Source: Magnetominusculus dajiuhuensis
GTDB lineage: Bacteria > Nitrospirota > Thermodesulfovibrionia > Thermodesulfovibrionales > Magnetobacteriaceae
Direction: 5' to 3'
NCBI RefSeq assembly: GCF_046044395.1
Contig: NZ_JBJUSG010000003.1
Span: 5,911-69,910 of the forward strand
DNA length: 64,000 nucleotides
Within the stretch, counting starts at the first letter, position 1; every line of letters starts with the position of its first letter. Of this stretch, positions 17,367 to 26,790 are shown one piece after another. The notes below the pieces were generated by a model, which was not told where the DNA came from, searched no databases, and saw only the letters and a list, made by a program, of their open reading frames with translations. The position numbers and the translations under genes were made by a program.

Positions 17367-17390
17367 TATAATTTTAGTTTCTACAGATGA

Positions 17391-17864
17391 TCAGATATTT
17401 AACAAACCATTTTCGAAATCAATCTCTTCCTGAAAAGGGATGTCTGGTTGTCCTATAATCAGTGGAGGCTTGCCTATTTTACCATTAAGGTTTATCAGAT
17501 ATTTATCAAAAGTGTCTATAATGGGGATTTCGGCCTCTATAGCGGACGCTATATGTATTGCGTCATTAGGTCGAAGGGCACCGTAATCCCATAATAGATT
17601 TCTTGATGATTCCGCGATGTGACGGTCAACGTTAATCAGGACGATATATTCGTTATCAAAAAAACTACAAATCTCATCTGACTTACGTCGGTCTATTTTT
17701 GGCTCAGTCCTTAAATAGATTACCTCAGCCATAGTCAATACGGATGTCACTATTTTAATCTCTCCCGCTTCGGCTTTTGCAATGACTCCTTCACACTTCT
17801 CATATCCCGATTCTTTTTTTAGCCAACGTAAACAACAACACGAATCCCAATACCGTAGTTTCAA
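17391..17864 (-). CDS. PIN-domain protein, VapC-like toxin
   Basis: The 157-residue protein has the PIN acidic residues in RYWDSCC, TMAEVIY, RPNDAIHIASA and IIDTFD, so it is a predicted Mg-dependent RNase. The TTG start at 17864 is 8 bases after AGGAG and 3 bases after the stop of the upstream gene, so the two are translationally linked. The upstream partner is about 265 residues, far larger than a normal VapB. The protein also has an extra carboxy-terminal segment of about 25 residues after the fold. Confidence 0.85.
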   Translation of the reverse strand: MKLRYWDSCCCLRWLKKESGYEKCEGVIAKAEAGEIKIVTSVLTMAEVIYLRTEPKIDRRKSDEICSFFDNEYIVLINVDRHIAESSRNLLWDYGALRPNDAIHIASAIEAEIPIIDTFDKYLINLNGKIGKPPLIIGQPDIPFQEEIDFENGLLNI

Positions 17865-17867
17865 TAA

Positions 17868-18665
17868 CTATTCTCCTAATATGCCGCATATTTGCTCGGC
17901 AGATGGAATATCTTCTTTTTTCCTAAACAATCTCAATTTACGGACTTGAATAGTTTTAGGTGTCCCATATTGATCATAACTAATCATACCGAATACATAT
18001 ATGCGTTGTCCAAACGCCTTAGCCGCTACATCCAATGCCTCGCAACGGAGGTTCTCCGGAATATAACATCTGACAGGTCTATCGTCTAAAGAATCATAAA
18101 TCGTAAATTTAAGGCCGCCTCTTTCTGAGATAGTTTGTAGTGTCCCCTCTACCGAACCTAAACTCTTGTAACGCAAACCCAAAATTGTATCAATGTTAGC
18201 GGTAGCACGCCTTGTTAAGACATGGAAACCTCTATTAATAGCGATATTAATTTCAGTGAGTTCATCGCTTCCCGCACTCGAAACAGACACAAGATTCTGT
18301 AAAAGTTCCAATGCCTTATCAGTAAAATATGCCGGTCTCTCGGTTTTATTTTCTAAATTAGTGATGCCATAGTGTAACGCGTCAACTGTTTTTTCAATAA
18401 TATCGATATTTTCTTCTTTAACTACTGGATTATTAAGTAATATTACACTACCATGCCTGACAGTTACAATCCATTTTACAGGTTCTCTCATGCCAGAGAC
18501 TTGTGCCGATATCTCAGTGACAAAGTCATAAAACGCGCTGATGCTGTCCCTCAGCTTATCAGACGTAATATTCTCGCCCTTTAAGGCAAGCGCAATTGTA
18601 TTGTTTATTGTTTTGCCCATCATGCCGGAGGATATTCCAGATTCTGTCACTATATGTCCTGTCAT
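17868..18665 (-). CDS. Unknown protein, possible large antitoxin or partner of the PIN protein
   Basis: I do not recognise a family. The 265-residue soluble protein starts MTGHIVTESG behind a strong SD GAGGAG. An ATG at 18704 is in frame but lies at a TATAAT-like sequence (18711-18706), so it would probably precede the transcript start. The amino half looks helical. The carboxy half looks beta-rich, with a GTLQTISERGGLKFTIYD segment and a basic end. It precedes the PIN gene by 3 bases in a two-gene unit. Position suggests regulation of the PIN nuclease, but nothing in the sequence proves it. Confidence 0.6.
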   Translation of the reverse strand: MTGHIVTESGISSGMMGKTINNTIALALKGENITSDKLRDSISAFYDFVTEISAQVSGMREPVKWIVTVRHGSVILLNNPVVKEENIDIIEKTVDALHYGITNLENKTERPAYFTDKALELLQNLVSVSSAGSDELTEINIAINRGFHVLTRRATANIDTILGLRYKSLGSVEGTLQTISERGGLKFTIYDSLDDRPVRCYIPENLRCEALDVAAKAFGQRIYVFGMISYDQYGTPKTIQVRKLRLFRKKEDIPSAEQICGILGE

Positions 18666-18735
18666 AGTCTCCTCTTCTTGGGTTTTCACACTACTTGCTG
18701 CCATGATTATAGAGTAACAATTATGGTTGGGCTTG

Positions 18736-19935
18736 TCAAGGGTGCAAGTGTCTGAAGATAACATATTCCAGCACCGGTACGATAAGATAAAGCAGGACTG
18801 CCGGGATTATTTTTTTATACAGCCCCCATACGTCCGCCTTAAAATAGTACCTCGTCAGAATCAGGCATACGTGCACCGGCGACAACAGCACACCCGCGTA
18901 ACCGGCCGCAAAGGCAAATGAAAACGAATGCGCGTCAAGCCCCGGCAGGCTCATAAACAGCGGAAAGGCACTCCCCACAAAGGCCAGCGTAAACCCCGTC
19001 AGTATCCCCGTCACAAACGGCAGCACGAACAGTATCGGCATAAGCGGTATATGGCGGGCTATGAAATAATTATTGATATTCACCACGGCGCCTGACCTGT
19101 CAAGGGTGGTAAGAAACAGCATCACCCCCAAAATCAACAGTACTACCTCCCTGTTAAACCCATAGCGCAATACCTCCAACATCTTCGTAAAACTGTACCG
19201 GAAATAAATCATCAGCATGAAGACCATCGCAACCAGGGCATAGTGCAGCTTTACGCCGAATACGATAACCAGCACAAGCAATATAACAAAGGGCATAAAA
19301 CTCAGTAGCGCCCTGTATGACCGGTTCTCGACTTTAGGAAATTGACCCCTTACGCCCTTCATGCAAAACAACAGGCCTATTGCCATCATGGCCACGGCAT
19401 AGCTGAGGTTTAAGACAACCATCTCCCTCATCCCGACATGGGTAATCAGCGTGGCCAGTATGAGGCCCGGATAAAGCGGCAGGATGGACTCCCATGGATG
19501 TCTGTACCAATAGTTGGTAAAGGCCTTATCCTCCTGAGTTAAATCAAGCCCCCTTGCTGAGTCATCCACCATCGGACAGGAAAAATACGCCCCACCTATT
19601 GACGGCAACATCCCGATTAACAGGGGCATAGAGATGAGTACGCATTTCTTGTTTCGTAACACGCCCTTTACCGCCTGGGTCATCACGTTGAGTATGTTGT
19701 TCTCTCTTAGAATCATCTCAAGCATCCTGATAAACGCCAGGGCAACAGTAAGCTCAAGTGTTTTCTGAGACACTATGGCAGAGTAAACAGTCGCGGCTAT
19801 GGCGGCCGGTCTCATCAGATATATGGCAAAAATGATTGAGGAGGCGGCGGTCAACACATAGCCGACGTGCCATTTCATCCTAAGAAGCACTATCATCACC
19901 ACAAACACCGCGGTTATCCCGATTATGTCAAACAT
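18736..19935 (-). CDS. DUF401 family integral membrane protein
   Basis: The 399-residue protein is almost entirely hydrophobic, with about 10-11 predicted helices. It matches the DUF401 pattern, including LISMPLLIGMLPSIGGAYFSCP and a carboxy-terminal LSPVHVCLILTRYYF stretch (named here by short landmarks GMLPSIGGAYFS and SPVHVCL). DUF401 proteins resemble anion/carboxylate permeases, but the substrate is unknown. The start overlaps the cca stop by one base (TGATG), so it is translated with cca. Confidence 0.85.
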   Translation of the reverse strand: MFDIIGITAVFVVMIVLLRMKWHVGYVLTAASSIIFAIYLMRPAAIAATVYSAIVSQKTLELTVALAFIRMLEMILRENNILNVMTQAVKGVLRNKKCVLISMPLLIGMLPSIGGAYFSCPMVDDSARGLDLTQEDKAFTNYWYRHPWESILPLYPGLILATLITHVGMREMVVLNLSYAVAMMAIGLLFCMKGVRGQFPKVENRSYRALLSFMPFVILLVLVIVFGVKLHYALVAMVFMLMIYFRYSFTKMLEVLRYGFNREVVLLILGVMLFLTTLDRSGAVVNINNYFIARHIPLMPILFVLPFVTGILTGFTLAFVGSAFPLFMSLPGLDAHSFSFAFAAGYAGVLLSPVHVCLILTRYYFKADVWGLYKKIIPAVLLYLIVPVLEYVIFRHLHP

Positions 19936-21326
19936 CAGCTCATCCCCTTTGCACGAAGGAACTCCTCAACCAGTGAGGCGGCCTTGTCCTTTGAGTCTAT
20001 CACCCCCTCAAGGGTTTTTAATTCGATAGCGCTAAGGATAACGCTAAACAATGGCGACGGAGCAAGGCCAAAAGTCTCTATTAAATCCCTGCCTGTGATA
20101 AACCGCGGGGCGGTCTTTCGGGGAAGGTATTCACACTCGTAAAAATCCAGAATGTCCCCGCATATGATTAGGGTATCTTCATGGCCTTGGGGCTTTGCGC
20201 TTGCGTCCGCCGCCCACACGATAACAAGGGCGTAGATATTGTCTCCAACGGCGTTTAAAAGCCTGATGAGAGGTTTTTTCATTGAGGCAAGGACGTGGTG
20301 CCCAGCTTGTTTGAACGCCAAAATCCTCATGTGGTGCTTTACGAGCATGGTTACGAATTCGGTCTCTTTTGCGGAGGCCTTAAATCTGCTCAATACCTCG
20401 GCGGCAATCCCCGTGCCTTCGTGTTCGTGGCGATGAAACGTGCAATCTCCATCTGCTGAGAGCCGCCGCGTTGGATATTTCCCTGCGTCGTGAAGCAGTA
20501 TGGAGAGTTTTATGAGGGCACCTTTGTGTGGTGACATTGCCAGCCACGCATCAAGGTTGCCGGGAGTCTGCAATGGATTGTTAATTATCTCGTCGGCAGC
20601 CTCATATGCGGCCATCGTGTGGTCAAACACGTCGAGGTGATGAAAGCGGTTTTGTTTCAGGCCCCTGAGTGGTTCAAGCTCTGGCAGCAGCACCAAAAGA
20701 AGGCCGGTCTCACACGCTGATTTTATAATTTCTGTGCAGTGGCCGGTGCTCAGGAGCATCTTAAGCTCTGCCCACAGACGTTCGGCGGCAGCCACTGAAA
20801 TCAGCCCCCTGAGGTCAGAAATTGAGGTAAGTGTATCGTGTTCGATGGTAAAGCCTAGCTCTGCCGCCACCCTGAAGGCCCTCAACAGCCTGACAGGGTC
20901 TTCGGCCAGATTATCCCTTGAAACCATCCTGATTATTTTGTTATCAATATCGGCCAGTCCGCCAGTTACATCAATTACGGTATGCGTGGGATCAAAAATC
21001 GAAACGGCAAGGGCATTGACCGTAAAATCACGGCTGCTGAGGTCGCTCCTGATGCTTCCTCCCCTTAGGGAAGTAAAATCAAATATGCAGTCCCCTTTTA
21101 CGACCCTTGCGGTTGGAAATCTCTCATGCAGCACCACATATGCCCCGTTTATGGCGTCGGCAAAGCGTTTCGCATTAGAAAAAGGACTGTCGCCAAGGAC
21201 AAAATCGTAGTCCCGTATCTTCCGGTTCAGGATGAAATCCCTGACCGTACCGCCCACCAAATAAGCCTCGCGGCATGAGCCAAGGTGCCTCATCAGGATG
21301 TCAATATAGGGTATCTTATTAGTCAC
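19935..21326 (-). CDS. cca: CCA tRNA nucleotidyltransferase with HD domain
   Basis: This class II nucleotidyltransferase adds or repairs tRNA 3' CCA ends. The head has LVGGTVRDFIL and RDYDFVLGD (metal-binding acidic pair). The neck has SRDFTVNALA and AEDPVRLLRAFRVAAELGF (landmarks NALA and RLLRAFR). The carboxy half carries an HD motif, LLHDAGK, as in bacterial CCA enzymes with phosphohydrolase activity. The 463-residue length is normal. A closely related poly(A) polymerase activity cannot be excluded. It is the first gene of a pair with DUF401. Confidence 0.9.
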   Translation of the reverse strand: MTNKIPYIDILMRHLGSCREAYLVGGTVRDFILNRKIRDYDFVLGDSPFSNAKRFADAINGAYVVLHERFPTARVVKGDCIFDFTSLRGGSIRSDLSSRDFTVNALAVSIFDPTHTVIDVTGGLADIDNKIIRMVSRDNLAEDPVRLLRAFRVAAELGFTIEHDTLTSISDLRGLISVAAAERLWAELKMLLSTGHCTEIIKSACETGLLLVLLPELEPLRGLKQNRFHHLDVFDHTMAAYEAADEIINNPLQTPGNLDAWLAMSPHKGALIKLSILLHDAGKYPTRRLSADGDCTFHRHEHEGTGIAAEVLSRFKASAKETEFVTMLVKHHMRILAFKQAGHHVLASMKKPLIRLLNAVGDNIYALVIVWAADASAKPQGHEDTLIICGDILDFYECEYLPRKTAPRFITGRDLIETFGLAPSPLFSVILSAIELKTLEGVIDSKDKAASLVEEFLRAKGMS

Positions 21327-21351
21327 CGCTGCAACCGGGGAGTTTGTCCTT

Positions 21352-23673
21352 CTATATGAACGCCCTTGACTGGATTGCCGCTATGCGGGCTGTTGAGCTG
21401 TCCGTCAACCCGGCCAAGGCAGCCTCATCGGTATCAAGATGCAGCTCAAGCGTATAGTCAGGGCCTACCCTGACAAAGACATCACTGAGTATGGTGTCTG
21501 AGATGGCCACACTTATGACGTCATGGTCTCTGATACCGTACGAAAGGGCGTCTTCGGGGCTCATGTGGCAATGTCTCCGGGGGCAGATGGCACCGTTGTC
21601 AACTTTTACTGTGCCGACAGGCCCAACAATCGTAACAGAGGCCGCGCCGTCAAGGTCGCCGGAGAGCCTTACAGGGGCGTTTATGCCGAGTTTAAACTCC
21701 TCCGTGCGGCTTATCTCCACCTGCGTCTCTCTTTTGAACGGGGCAACTATCCTGACGTCTTTTATTGTGCCCATAGGGCCTGCCAAACTAAGTGTCTCTT
21801 CGGCGATAAACGACTGCGGCTGCCTGAGCTGGTGTTTCTTTGTAAGTGTCTTTCCCTCGCCAAAAAGCGCGGTGAAGTCTGCTTCGCATAAGTGGACATG
21901 GCAGCCTGTAACATAAACTGGAATCTGTCTTGTTGTTTTCGGGGTGGGTGTTGTCTGTCGCAGGGCCAGGGCATGGAGGGTCTCTCTGGCAATCATTCGT
22001 TCTTCGTCAGCGGCTACGACAAGGATTTTAACTGGTGCGCCTTCAGCGGAGATTTCCTCAATATGGCCCCTCTTAACCTTTGCCCTCTCGTTTGCCTCTT
22101 TTGAGATGATAAGGCCAATATTGTCAAGGCCGTGGCATACCCTGCCGCGAATCGCCGCCGAGTTTTCGCCGATTCCAGCCGTGAATATCAGCGCGTCAAT
22201 ACCGCCCAACACAGCCGCATACGCGGCAATGTATTTTTTTAGCCGGTAGCAAAACAATGACACCGCGGTCTTTGCCCTGGCGTTACCGGCGTCGGCGGCG
22301 TCAAGTATTTCTCTCATATCGTTACTAAGTCCTGTGAGACCTTTAAGCCCACTTTCCTTGTTCAGCAAGTTATCAATGTCCTTGACGCCGAGCCCGGCGT
22401 TTAACAGATAAATCAGTACTCCTGCGTCAATATCGCCGCTTCGCGTGCCCATGACAAGGCCCTCCAAAGGGGTCATCCCCATGCTCGTGTCAACACTCGT
22501 GCCGTGGTCTATGGCGCATATGGAGTCCCCGTTGCCAAGATGGCATGATATGATTCTCAGTTCCCGCACGCTGCGCTTAAGATATGCCGCCGCCATCAAT
22601 GAGACGTAATTGTGGTTCGTACCGTGAAACCCGTAACGGCGGATGTTTTCACCTATGTGGTATTTTTCCCCAATATCGCGGGAGATGGCGTATAAGAACG
22701 CGCTCTCAGGCATGTTCTGATGAAAGGCCGTGTCAAAAACCGCTACCGCGCCCTTGTGCGGCAGGAGTTGCCGCATCGCCTCAACTCCGGCAAGGTTATA
22801 GGGATTGTGAAGCGGTGCAAGGGGGATACACTGCCTGATGCCCTCAATGACATCGTCAGTTATCACCGCCGAGTTCTTAAACTTATCCCCGCCATGCACT
22901 ACCCTGTGCCCTATGGCGTCTATTTCGTCAAAGGCGGCGATAGCGCCCATTGAAGTGTCGGTCAGGGCGGCCTCCATGTCAGCGAAGGCCTTAGGGAAAT
23001 CATGGACTTCAACTTCTCTTTTCACCTCTGATTTTTGTGATTTTATCTTGTGGTATGACGCGCTTGTGCCGATTTTCTCTATAAGGCCCTCCATAAGGGG
23101 GACGGGATTAGACGTGTCAAAGAGCGAGTATTTTAATGAAGAGCTGCCGCAGTTAATAACCAGAATCTTTGCCGGTTTAAGCACGGATGAGAAGTTTAAA
23201 TCATAGGGGTCGGGGTTTTCCTGTCTTGACGCCTTGTATAGGGCGATAATGGCCTCATTCTGAGCCTTTTGAAGCATTCTTTTATTAATCAGCGCGGCCA
23301 TTTTAGCGATGGCCGCTGTGTTTGCCACAATCACCTGAGATAATATATCGCGGTCAAGGGCGATACAGCGTGTGGATGCAACGGCAATAACATCGGCCAC
23401 CTCAGGCTCACCCGTGATAATGGACATCTCACCAAATACATCGCCTGATTTTAATGTGGCGGTGAATAATTTACCGCCCATGGAGTCCATAAAAATCACC
23501 TCGCCCCTGCCTTCTATGATGATATAGAGAAACCTGCCCGGCTGCCCTCGCGATATTATCTTTTGTCCTGAGGAGTAGTCAGCAACCGTTGAGACCGCAA
23601 GTAGCTCATTAAGTTCACTATCCGTAAGGTCTGAAAAATAATGACTCGCCATAAGAAACGCCTTTGTATCCAT
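21352..23673 (-). CDS. Three-domain fusion: cNMP-binding domain, acetate kinase and PduL phosphotransacylase
   Basis: The 773-residue protein has three parts. Residues 12-130 are a cyclic-nucleotide-binding beta-roll (SGDVFGEMSIITGEP); the arginine that normally binds the cyclic phosphate is not at the expected place (PEVADV instead of PR.A). Residues 168-570 are a complete acetate kinase: NCGSSSLK, GHRVVHGG, DTAFH, FHGTNH. Residues 584-757 are a PduL-type phosphate acyltransferase with zinc-ligand motifs CHVHL (591-595) and RHCHM (700-704) and HLDTDEA. Together they should interconvert acetyl-CoA, acetyl phosphate and acetate with ATP formation. The ATG has a GGAG SD. A flavin reductase lies 15 bases upstream in the same direction. 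No frameshift is visible, so the fusion appears real. Confidence 0.93.
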   Translation of the reverse strand: MDTKAFLMASHYFSDLTDSELNELLAVSTVADYSSGQKIISRGQPGRFLYIIIEGRGEVIFMDSMGGKLFTATLKSGDVFGEMSIITGEPEVADVIAVASTRCIALDRDILSQVIVANTAAIAKMAALINKRMLQKAQNEAIIALYKASRQENPDPYDLNFSSVLKPAKILVINCGSSSLKYSLFDTSNPVPLMEGLIEKIGTSASYHKIKSQKSEVKREVEVHDFPKAFADMEAALTDTSMGAIAAFDEIDAIGHRVVHGGDKFKNSAVITDDVIEGIRQCIPLAPLHNPYNLAGVEAMRQLLPHKGAVAVFDTAFHQNMPESAFLYAISRDIGEKYHIGENIRRYGFHGTNHNYVSLMAAAYLKRSVRELRIISCHLGNGDSICAIDHGTSVDTSMGMTPLEGLVMGTRSGDIDAGVLIYLLNAGLGVKDIDNLLNKESGLKGLTGLSNDMREILDAADAGNARAKTAVSLFCYRLKKYIAAYAAVLGGIDALIFTAGIGENSAAIRGRVCHGLDNIGLIISKEANERAKVKRGHIEEISAEGAPVKILVVAADEERMIARETLHALALRQTTPTPKTTRQIPVYVTGCHVHLCEADFTALFGEGKTLTKKHQLRQPQSFIAEETLSLAGPMGTIKDVRIVAPFKRETQVEISRTEEFKLGINAPVRLSGDLDGAASVTIVGPVGTVKVDNGAICPRRHCHMSPEDALSYGIRDHDVISVAISDTILSDVFVRVGPDYTLELHLDTDEAALAGLTDSSTARIAAIQSRAFI

Positions 23674-23688
23674 TTCGCCACACTCCTT

Positions 23689-24195
23689 CTATTTAGTAAT
23701 ACATTTAACTATCTCACCCACATACATCCTGTGATAATCCTTCAGCGGGTAGTTGGCCTCTATTGCCGGGTCAATGAAACGGCCTGGGTCTATGTCGTGG
23801 GTATATATCTTTCTGCACAGAAACACGAGGCGAGCCTCCTTAAAATATACCGTCTCGTCGCCAGCAATGGGGGTAAGGCCAGTCCCGGCCATCTTGTCTG
23901 TGTCTCTGCCTGAGTGCGTGCCGCAGAAAAGGAGCGTTTTCTTGTACTCCTCCGCAAAGAAAGAGAGACTGAACATGGGGGATTTTTCCATAAAGCCATA
24001 CGTATGGCGGGTAGGGCGCACGACACAGGTGCAAATCTTTTTTGCCCACATGACGCCAAACCCACCCCAGCTTGCCGTCATCGTGTTAAAAGACTCCGCA
24101 GTGCCGGCCGTAACGAGCATCCACTGGCTGCCAATGGCCTTAAAGGGATTATCCGGCAGCTCCTCAGGGTCTGCCTCAATGAACTCATCTGACAT
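23689..24195 (-). CDS. Flavin reductase-like FMN-binding protein
   Basis: The 168-residue protein fits the flavin reductase split-barrel family: NTMTASWGGFGVMWAKK (landmark TASWGG), VRPTRHTYGF, and SFFAEEYKKTLLFCGTHSGRDTDK, here as CGTHSGRDTDK. Such proteins bind FMN and reduce flavin or act as small oxidoreductases. The SD AAGGAG stands 7 bases before the ATG. It is cotranscribed with the acetate kinase fusion downstream. The physiological electron partner is unknown. Confidence 0.85.
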   Translation of the reverse strand: MSDEFIEADPEELPDNPFKAIGSQWMLVTAGTAESFNTMTASWGGFGVMWAKKICTCVVRPTRHTYGFMEKSPMFSLSFFAEEYKKTLLFCGTHSGRDTDKMAGTGLTPIAGDETVYFKEARLVFLCRKIYTHDIDPGRFIDPAIEANYPLKDYHRMYVGEIVKCITK

Positions 24196-24350
24196 AAATA
24201 TCTCCTTATTGCATTTGTTATCAACTGTTTAATATAACATACCTAAGCAATAAATTTATCGCCTGCTGAGTTTGTAAAGAAGAGGGTGGGGCGGGTGTGC
24301 CGTAAGCCCAAACGTGTGAAAAAAATTATCCTCAATTATCTATTACTACC

Positions 24351-24380
24351 ATGACACTTTCAGGTGAAATACTGTACAAT
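24351..24380 (+). promoter_or_regulatory. Promoter of the HEAT/TPR gene pair
   Basis: ATGACA (24351-24356) and TACAAT (24375-24380) are spaced by 18 bases. The predicted leader to the ATG at 24415 is about 28 bases. A four-codon reading frame (ATG at 24394) behind GAGGAG lies in that leader. The 24196-24414 gap holds nothing else I can support. Confidence 0.5.
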
Positions 24381-24414
24381 ACCACAAGAGGAGATGTCTG
24401 CCGGCTGAAACGCA

Positions 24415-24807
24415 ATGGAACAAAATCTTTACGACATGATAGCGGATTATATGGAGAAGGGGTTTTTGGACAACATCATTGATATGTTCAAATATGAGCC
24501 GGAGGTCTATCCGGCGGTGCTCCGGCTGATGGGCGACGAGCGAATGCGTGTGCGCATTGGGGCTATAGCCCTTCTTGAGTCCTTGGCCGGGATGAACTTT
24601 GTCCATCTTGGGGAGATTGCCGATTCTATAGCGCCACTTTTGAAATCGGAGACTACACTTATCAGAGGTGACTCGGCCTATGGCCTTGGCATAATAGGCG
24701 TAAAAAGACATATACCGCAGTTGCAGTGCCTGTTAAACGACGAAATACCGGACATAGTCGAAACGGCCATTGACTCAATCGCGGCGATAGAACAAAGGGA
24801 GGCATGA
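24415..24807 (+). CDS. Small HEAT-repeat protein
   Basis: The 130-residue soluble helical protein has HEAT-type repeats such as MGDERMRVRIGAIALLESLA and LIRGDSAYGLGIIG, each a paired helix with conserved small and hydrophobic positions. The carboxy end is NDEIPDIVETAIDSIAAIEQ. HEAT repeats act as protein-binding scaffolds. The TPR gene follows 28 bases downstream, so the two scaffolding proteins may work together. No enzymatic motif is seen. Confidence 0.7.
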   Translation: MEQNLYDMIADYMEKGFLDNIIDMFKYEPEVYPAVLRLMGDERMRVRIGAIALLESLAGMNFVHLGEIADSIAPLLKSETTLIRGDSAYGLGIIGVKRHIPQLQCLLNDEIPDIVETAIDSIAAIEQREA

Positions 24808-24835
24808 GGTAACTAAATGATTAAGGGGCATAGGC

Positions 24836-26416
24836 GTGGATAGAATATCTCAACCGTTGTTTGTCATAGCGGCACTGGTGGTGTTTGCCGCCGCGGCAGC
24901 CATCATATATGTATATCTGAAGAGGAAGGAAAAGAAAGAGGCCTTTGATGAGATCGTCGAAAATGCCGGCAGGCTATTTGAGGAGCGCTCCTCCTCAAAG
25001 GCGCTGCAGGGGCATCAGAACGTCCTGGAACAGATAAACAAAAAGAGTAACCCGTTGCTCTACGCCCAGGTAAATCATCGTATTGGAATCAGCTACAGAA
25101 GGCTTGCCGAGGAGGCAGATAACGAGAAGAATCTAATCCTGGCCATAGACTCATATGAAGAGGCACTGTCGGTATATGCCGGAGGCACGGTGGCAACAGT
25201 GCCAAATGAAGAAATGCCGTCCGACGAGTATGCCATGATATGGTTTGATATAGGAAACGCCCTGTGGGCGCTGTCGGAACTGAGAGACGAACAGGTAAAC
25301 ATTCAAAAGGCAATCAACGCCTATGAGCATGTATTAAAGATTTATAACATGGAAAATAACCCCGTGAAATACGGCACAGTGCAAAACAGCCTTGGCCTTG
25401 CCTACTGGGAGTTGTCGCCGCTCAGCAACAAAGAGGAAAATCTGTCAAAAGCCGCAGCGGCCTATGAAGAGGCTATAAGAAGCGGGACGTTCGATAAGTA
25501 CCCTCGTGCCTGTGCCGAGATTAACCACAACATAGGCCTCGTCCTTTGGGAACTCTCCGCGCTCAGAGACAAAAAAGAGAACCTGACAAAAGCAGCCGAC
25601 TTCACCGAGGCATCCATACGGTTAATTGACATGGACAAAGACCCTGTCCAATATGCCATAGCACAAGACCACCTTGCCGGCATCTATGACGACTTATCAG
25701 AGGTAACTGACAACAAGGCCGAAACCCTGATAAAGGCCGTCGCCGCCTACGAAGAGGCCCTAAAGGTTCGCACCCCGGTCGAATATCCGATTGAATACGC
25801 AGTCCTAAAAAACTGCATGGGAAACACCTTTGGGGCATTAACTGACAGTGGTGGCAGTGAAGTATATATGATGAAGGCCGTAGCGGCATTTAAAGACGCC
25901 CTCAAAATATACACCCCCGAAGACTTTCCGAAAGACTACGCCATGACGATGAACAACCTTGGCAATGCCTATACGCTCCTGTCAGAAAAACAAGAAACAG
26001 AGGGGAATCTTAAACTGGCTGTCTATGCGTTTAAAGAGGCGCTCAAAATATTCTCGCCAGAGGAATTAGAGTACTTCTATACACAAAGCAACATGGGAAA
26101 CGCCTTCCTTGCCTTGTCTGAGGTGTGCGACAAAGAGGAAAATCTCATGAAGGCAGTACGCTCATACGAAAAGGCGTTGAAAATCGAAACCGCAAATCAG
26201 TTCCCGTTTAAATATGCCCAAACACAGTATAATCTTGGAATTGCCTGCCATGCCCTGTCAAATATGCAAAATAAAAAGGAAAATCTCAACAAGGCCGCAT
26301 ACGCATTCGAAAAGGCTATGGGCGTCTACACCCCCGAGGACAACCACATGAAATACGCTGAAATAAAGAACAGACTTGACTCTATCCTCCAAAACCTGAC
26401 TACGATAGGGCAATAG
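24836..26416 (+). CDS. Membrane-anchored TPR-like repeat protein
   Basis: The 526-residue protein starts with a single transmembrane helix (residues about 8-29) followed by a basic stop-transfer KRKEKK. About nine degenerate TPR-like repeats of 50-55 residues follow, each with the pattern YA...N.G..Y..LS....KE.NL.KA..AYEEAL. The repeats resemble those in TPR proteins used as interaction scaffolds. The GTG start is preceded by AAGGGG. It pairs with the HEAT gene upstream. The soluble part is predicted cytoplasmic from the positive-inside rule. Confidence 0.75.
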   Translation: MDRISQPLFVIAALVVFAAAAAIIYVYLKRKEKKEAFDEIVENAGRLFEERSSSKALQGHQNVLEQINKKSNPLLYAQVNHRIGISYRRLAEEADNEKNLILAIDSYEEALSVYAGGTVATVPNEEMPSDEYAMIWFDIGNALWALSELRDEQVNIQKAINAYEHVLKIYNMENNPVKYGTVQNSLGLAYWELSPLSNKEENLSKAAAAYEEAIRSGTFDKYPRACAEINHNIGLVLWELSALRDKKENLTKAADFTEASIRLIDMDKDPVQYAIAQDHLAGIYDDLSEVTDNKAETLIKAVAAYEEALKVRTPVEYPIEYAVLKNCMGNTFGALTDSGGSEVYMMKAVAAFKDALKIYTPEDFPKDYAMTMNNLGNAYTLLSEKQETEGNLKLAVYAFKEALKIFSPEELEYFYTQSNMGNAFLALSEVCDKEENLMKAVRSYEKALKIETANQFPFKYAQTQYNLGIACHALSNMQNKKENLNKAAYAFEKAMGVYTPEDNHMKYAEIKNRLDSILQNLTTIGQ

Positions 26417-26790
26417 CCACATCCTGCAGAGGGGGATTGTCCTTGTTATCTAATACCTGGTTGCATCCAAATGAGTAATAATCATTCTTATAACATAATC
26501 ATCGGCAATGTCACACAACGCGCACATATAACAAAGGCGGTTAAGCGGCAGAGACATTTTATAGGCATGACGGTTTACTTATTAATGGGTACGTAAGTAT
26601 GAGGACATGCTCTCGCACAAAATGGCCTTTCATTCATGGTTGACTTGTCGTCATTCCGGCTTGTCCGGAATCCGTTTCTACGCATCCTCAAGGCAAATAA
26701 GATTCCGGACAAGCCGGAATGACAGACTAAGGTAAATTCATTGCGATTTAGCAGTAGGCAATGTCACCTTACTAATGTACGCCTTAGTAC
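26417..26790. other. Intergenic region with a 23-bp perfect inverted repeat
   Basis: No gene is supported here. The arms 26650-26672 and 26701-26723 form a perfect 23-bp inverted repeat beginning GTCATTCCGGCTTG, with a 28-base loop. It belongs to the widely dispersed class of palindromes with the core CATTCC-GGAATG. It lies between the convergent TPR gene and histidine kinase gene and could act as a terminator on both strands. Confidence 0.8.
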
